Assembly: GCA_030698405.1 (NCBI GenBank)
Contig: JAUYMU010000035.1
Span: 1 to 64,000, forward strand
Source of the DNA: Bacteroidota bacterium
GTDB taxonomy: Bacteria > Bacteroidota > Bacteroidia > Bacteroidales > Prolixibacteraceae
DNA length: 64,000 nt
Reading direction: 5' to 3'
Positions 63,145 to 64,000 of this stretch are shown here, piece by piece; within the stretch, counting starts at the first letter, position 1; every line of letters starts with the position of its first letter. The notes beneath the pieces are model-generated. The model ran no database searches. It saw only the letters and a list, made by a program, of their open reading frames with translations, and was not told where the DNA came from. The translations under genes and the position numbers were made by a program.

Positions 63145-64000
63145 TGCTGAAAAACCTGCTGATTCCAAGAAATACACTGCTGTTTGGCTTGCTTGGTTTG
63201 CTTGCCATTCTGCTGTTTATTCTCGATATATTTTTCGGTTCGTTACTGATCCCGTTTAAAACCATTTTGCAGGTTCTTACAGGAACCGGTGATGTTAATC
63301 CTGAAATAAAAAGCATCATTATTGACTTCAGATTGCCTAAAGCGATCACTGCGGTAATGACAGGTATGGCATTGTCAATAAGTGGCTTACAAATGCAAAC
63401 AATTTTCAGAAATCCGCTGGCTGGTCCTTTTGTTTTGGGTATCAGCGCCGGTGCCAGTCTGGGCGTTGCGATTTTGGTTTTGGGATTTTCATCCGTTTTT
63501 ACACTGGGACTTTTTACCATTAGTGGCTCGTGGGCTTTGGTAATAGTAGCCTGGCTGGGTTCCGCGCTTGTACTGTTTCTGATTCTGGCCGTTTCAATCC
63601 GTATCAAAGATATTCTCACCATTCTGATTCTTGGAATGTTATTCGGAAGCGCTTCGGGCGCTTTGGTAAATATCCTTCAGTATTTCAGTAACGAGTCGAT
63701 GCTTAAATCGTTTGTTATCTGGACAATGGGAAGTTTGGGAAGTGTAACAAAGTCGCAATTGAATGTGCTGATTCCTTCAGTAATTATCGGATTGTTTTTG
63801 AGCTTTTTCAGTATTAAATCGCTCGATGTGATGTTGTTGGGCGAACAATACGCAAAAAGTATGGGATTACGGGTTCGTAATGCCCGTTTTCTGGTATTTA
63901 CCAGTACCAGCATTCTGGCTGGCAGTATCACTGCTTTTTGCGGCCCCATTGGATTTATCGGAATTGCAGTGCCGCACATTGGCCGTTTGCTGTTCAAGAC
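63144..64000 (+). CDS. FecCD/BtuC-type ABC permease, 5' part (cut by window edge)
   Basis: An open frame of 285 codons from the overlapping ATG to the window edge. It shows several membrane helices and the family blocks LPKAITAVMTGMALSISGLQ, MQTIFRNPLAGPFVLGISAG, LGEQYAKSMGLRVRNARFL and FCGPIGFIGIAVPHIGR, which are diagnostic of FecCD permeases that import siderophores or cobalamin. The C-terminus, and probably an ATPase gene, lie beyond the window. Confidence 0.92.
   Translation, partial: MLKNLLIPRNTLLFGLLGLLAILLFILDIFFGSLLIPFKTILQVLTGTGDVNPEIKSIIIDFRLPKAITAVMTGMALSISGLQMQTIFRNPLAGPFVLGISAGASLGVAILVLGFSSVFTLGLFTISGSWALVIVAWLGSALVLFLILAVSIRIKDILTILILGMLFGSASGALVNILQYFSNESMLKSFVIWTMGSLGSVTKSQLNVLIPSVIIGLFLSFFSIKSLDVMLLGEQYAKSMGLRVRNARFLVFTSTSILAGSITAFCGPIGFIGIAVPHIGRLLFK

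Overview
The window looks like a chromosomal segment of a member of the Bacteroidota, probably Bacteroidales/Marinilabiliales-like; the species cannot be named from sequence alone. Support comes from a UpxY-type NusG paralog heading a polysaccharide operon, TonB-dependent receptor and DUF4249 neighbours, a DUF3276 PUR protein, DUF4251, a type IX secretion C-terminal domain, TAnnTTTG-type promoters, few Shine-Dalgarno sites and moderately low GC. No rRNA, tRNA, CRISPR array or complete insertion sequence was found.

Region 1 (1-21.5 kb, minus strand) is a Wzx/Wzy-type capsule or exopolysaccharide locus read from right to left. It runs from a putative promoter and a leader rich in ATTCTAAT/ATTAGAAT segments (about 21.43 kb), through an orphan IS3-type OrfA and a UpxY-like antiterminator, to the initiating sugar-phosphate transferase, the Wza lipoprotein and the Wzc co-polymerase/tyrosine kinase. 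A HAD phosphatase, a Wzx flippase and an AT-rich set of glycosyltransferases follow, together with WecD/WecE (dTDP-Fuc4NAc synthesis), Wzy and acyl/esterase-like modifiers. The last glycosyltransferase runs off the left edge.

Region 2 (21.6-34.3 kb, mostly plus) is housekeeping: ffh, folD, a PUR protein, an 800-bp gap with three terminator-like hairpins, trhO, a dihydrouridine synthase, a PepSY membrane protein with an OB-fold lipoprotein, msrB, DUF502, class I fumarase and an MsbA-like exporter.

Region 3 (34.4-45.7 kb) is the most unusual part. It holds an LTA-synthase-like phosphotransferase with an N-terminal beta-domain, a tandem GH26-like protein whose first copy lacks the nucleophile, a membrane O-acyltransferase (opposite strand), an anchored GH2/GH5-like TIM-barrel protein, and, translationally coupled to it, a 1255-residue fusion of a cellulose-synthase-like GT2 with a GH26-like and a second GH2-like domain. 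I infer a synthase-dependent, decorated beta-glycan export system distinct from the Wzx/Wzy locus.

Region 4 (45.7-64 kb) contains an acyl-CoA synthetase, a TonB receptor/DUF4249 pair, a 2-hydroxyacid dehydrogenase, a frameshifted DUF4251 gene, an orphan HigA-like antitoxin and an OmpA/PD40 protein. It also has a methionine operon (atypical aspartate kinase, metY, metA of the acetyl type) preceded by a promoter and a 31-codon leader peptide ending in a Met-rich run. It closes with a TatD hydrolase, a T9SS-sorted serine protease and the start of a metal-chelate/cobalamin ABC importer.
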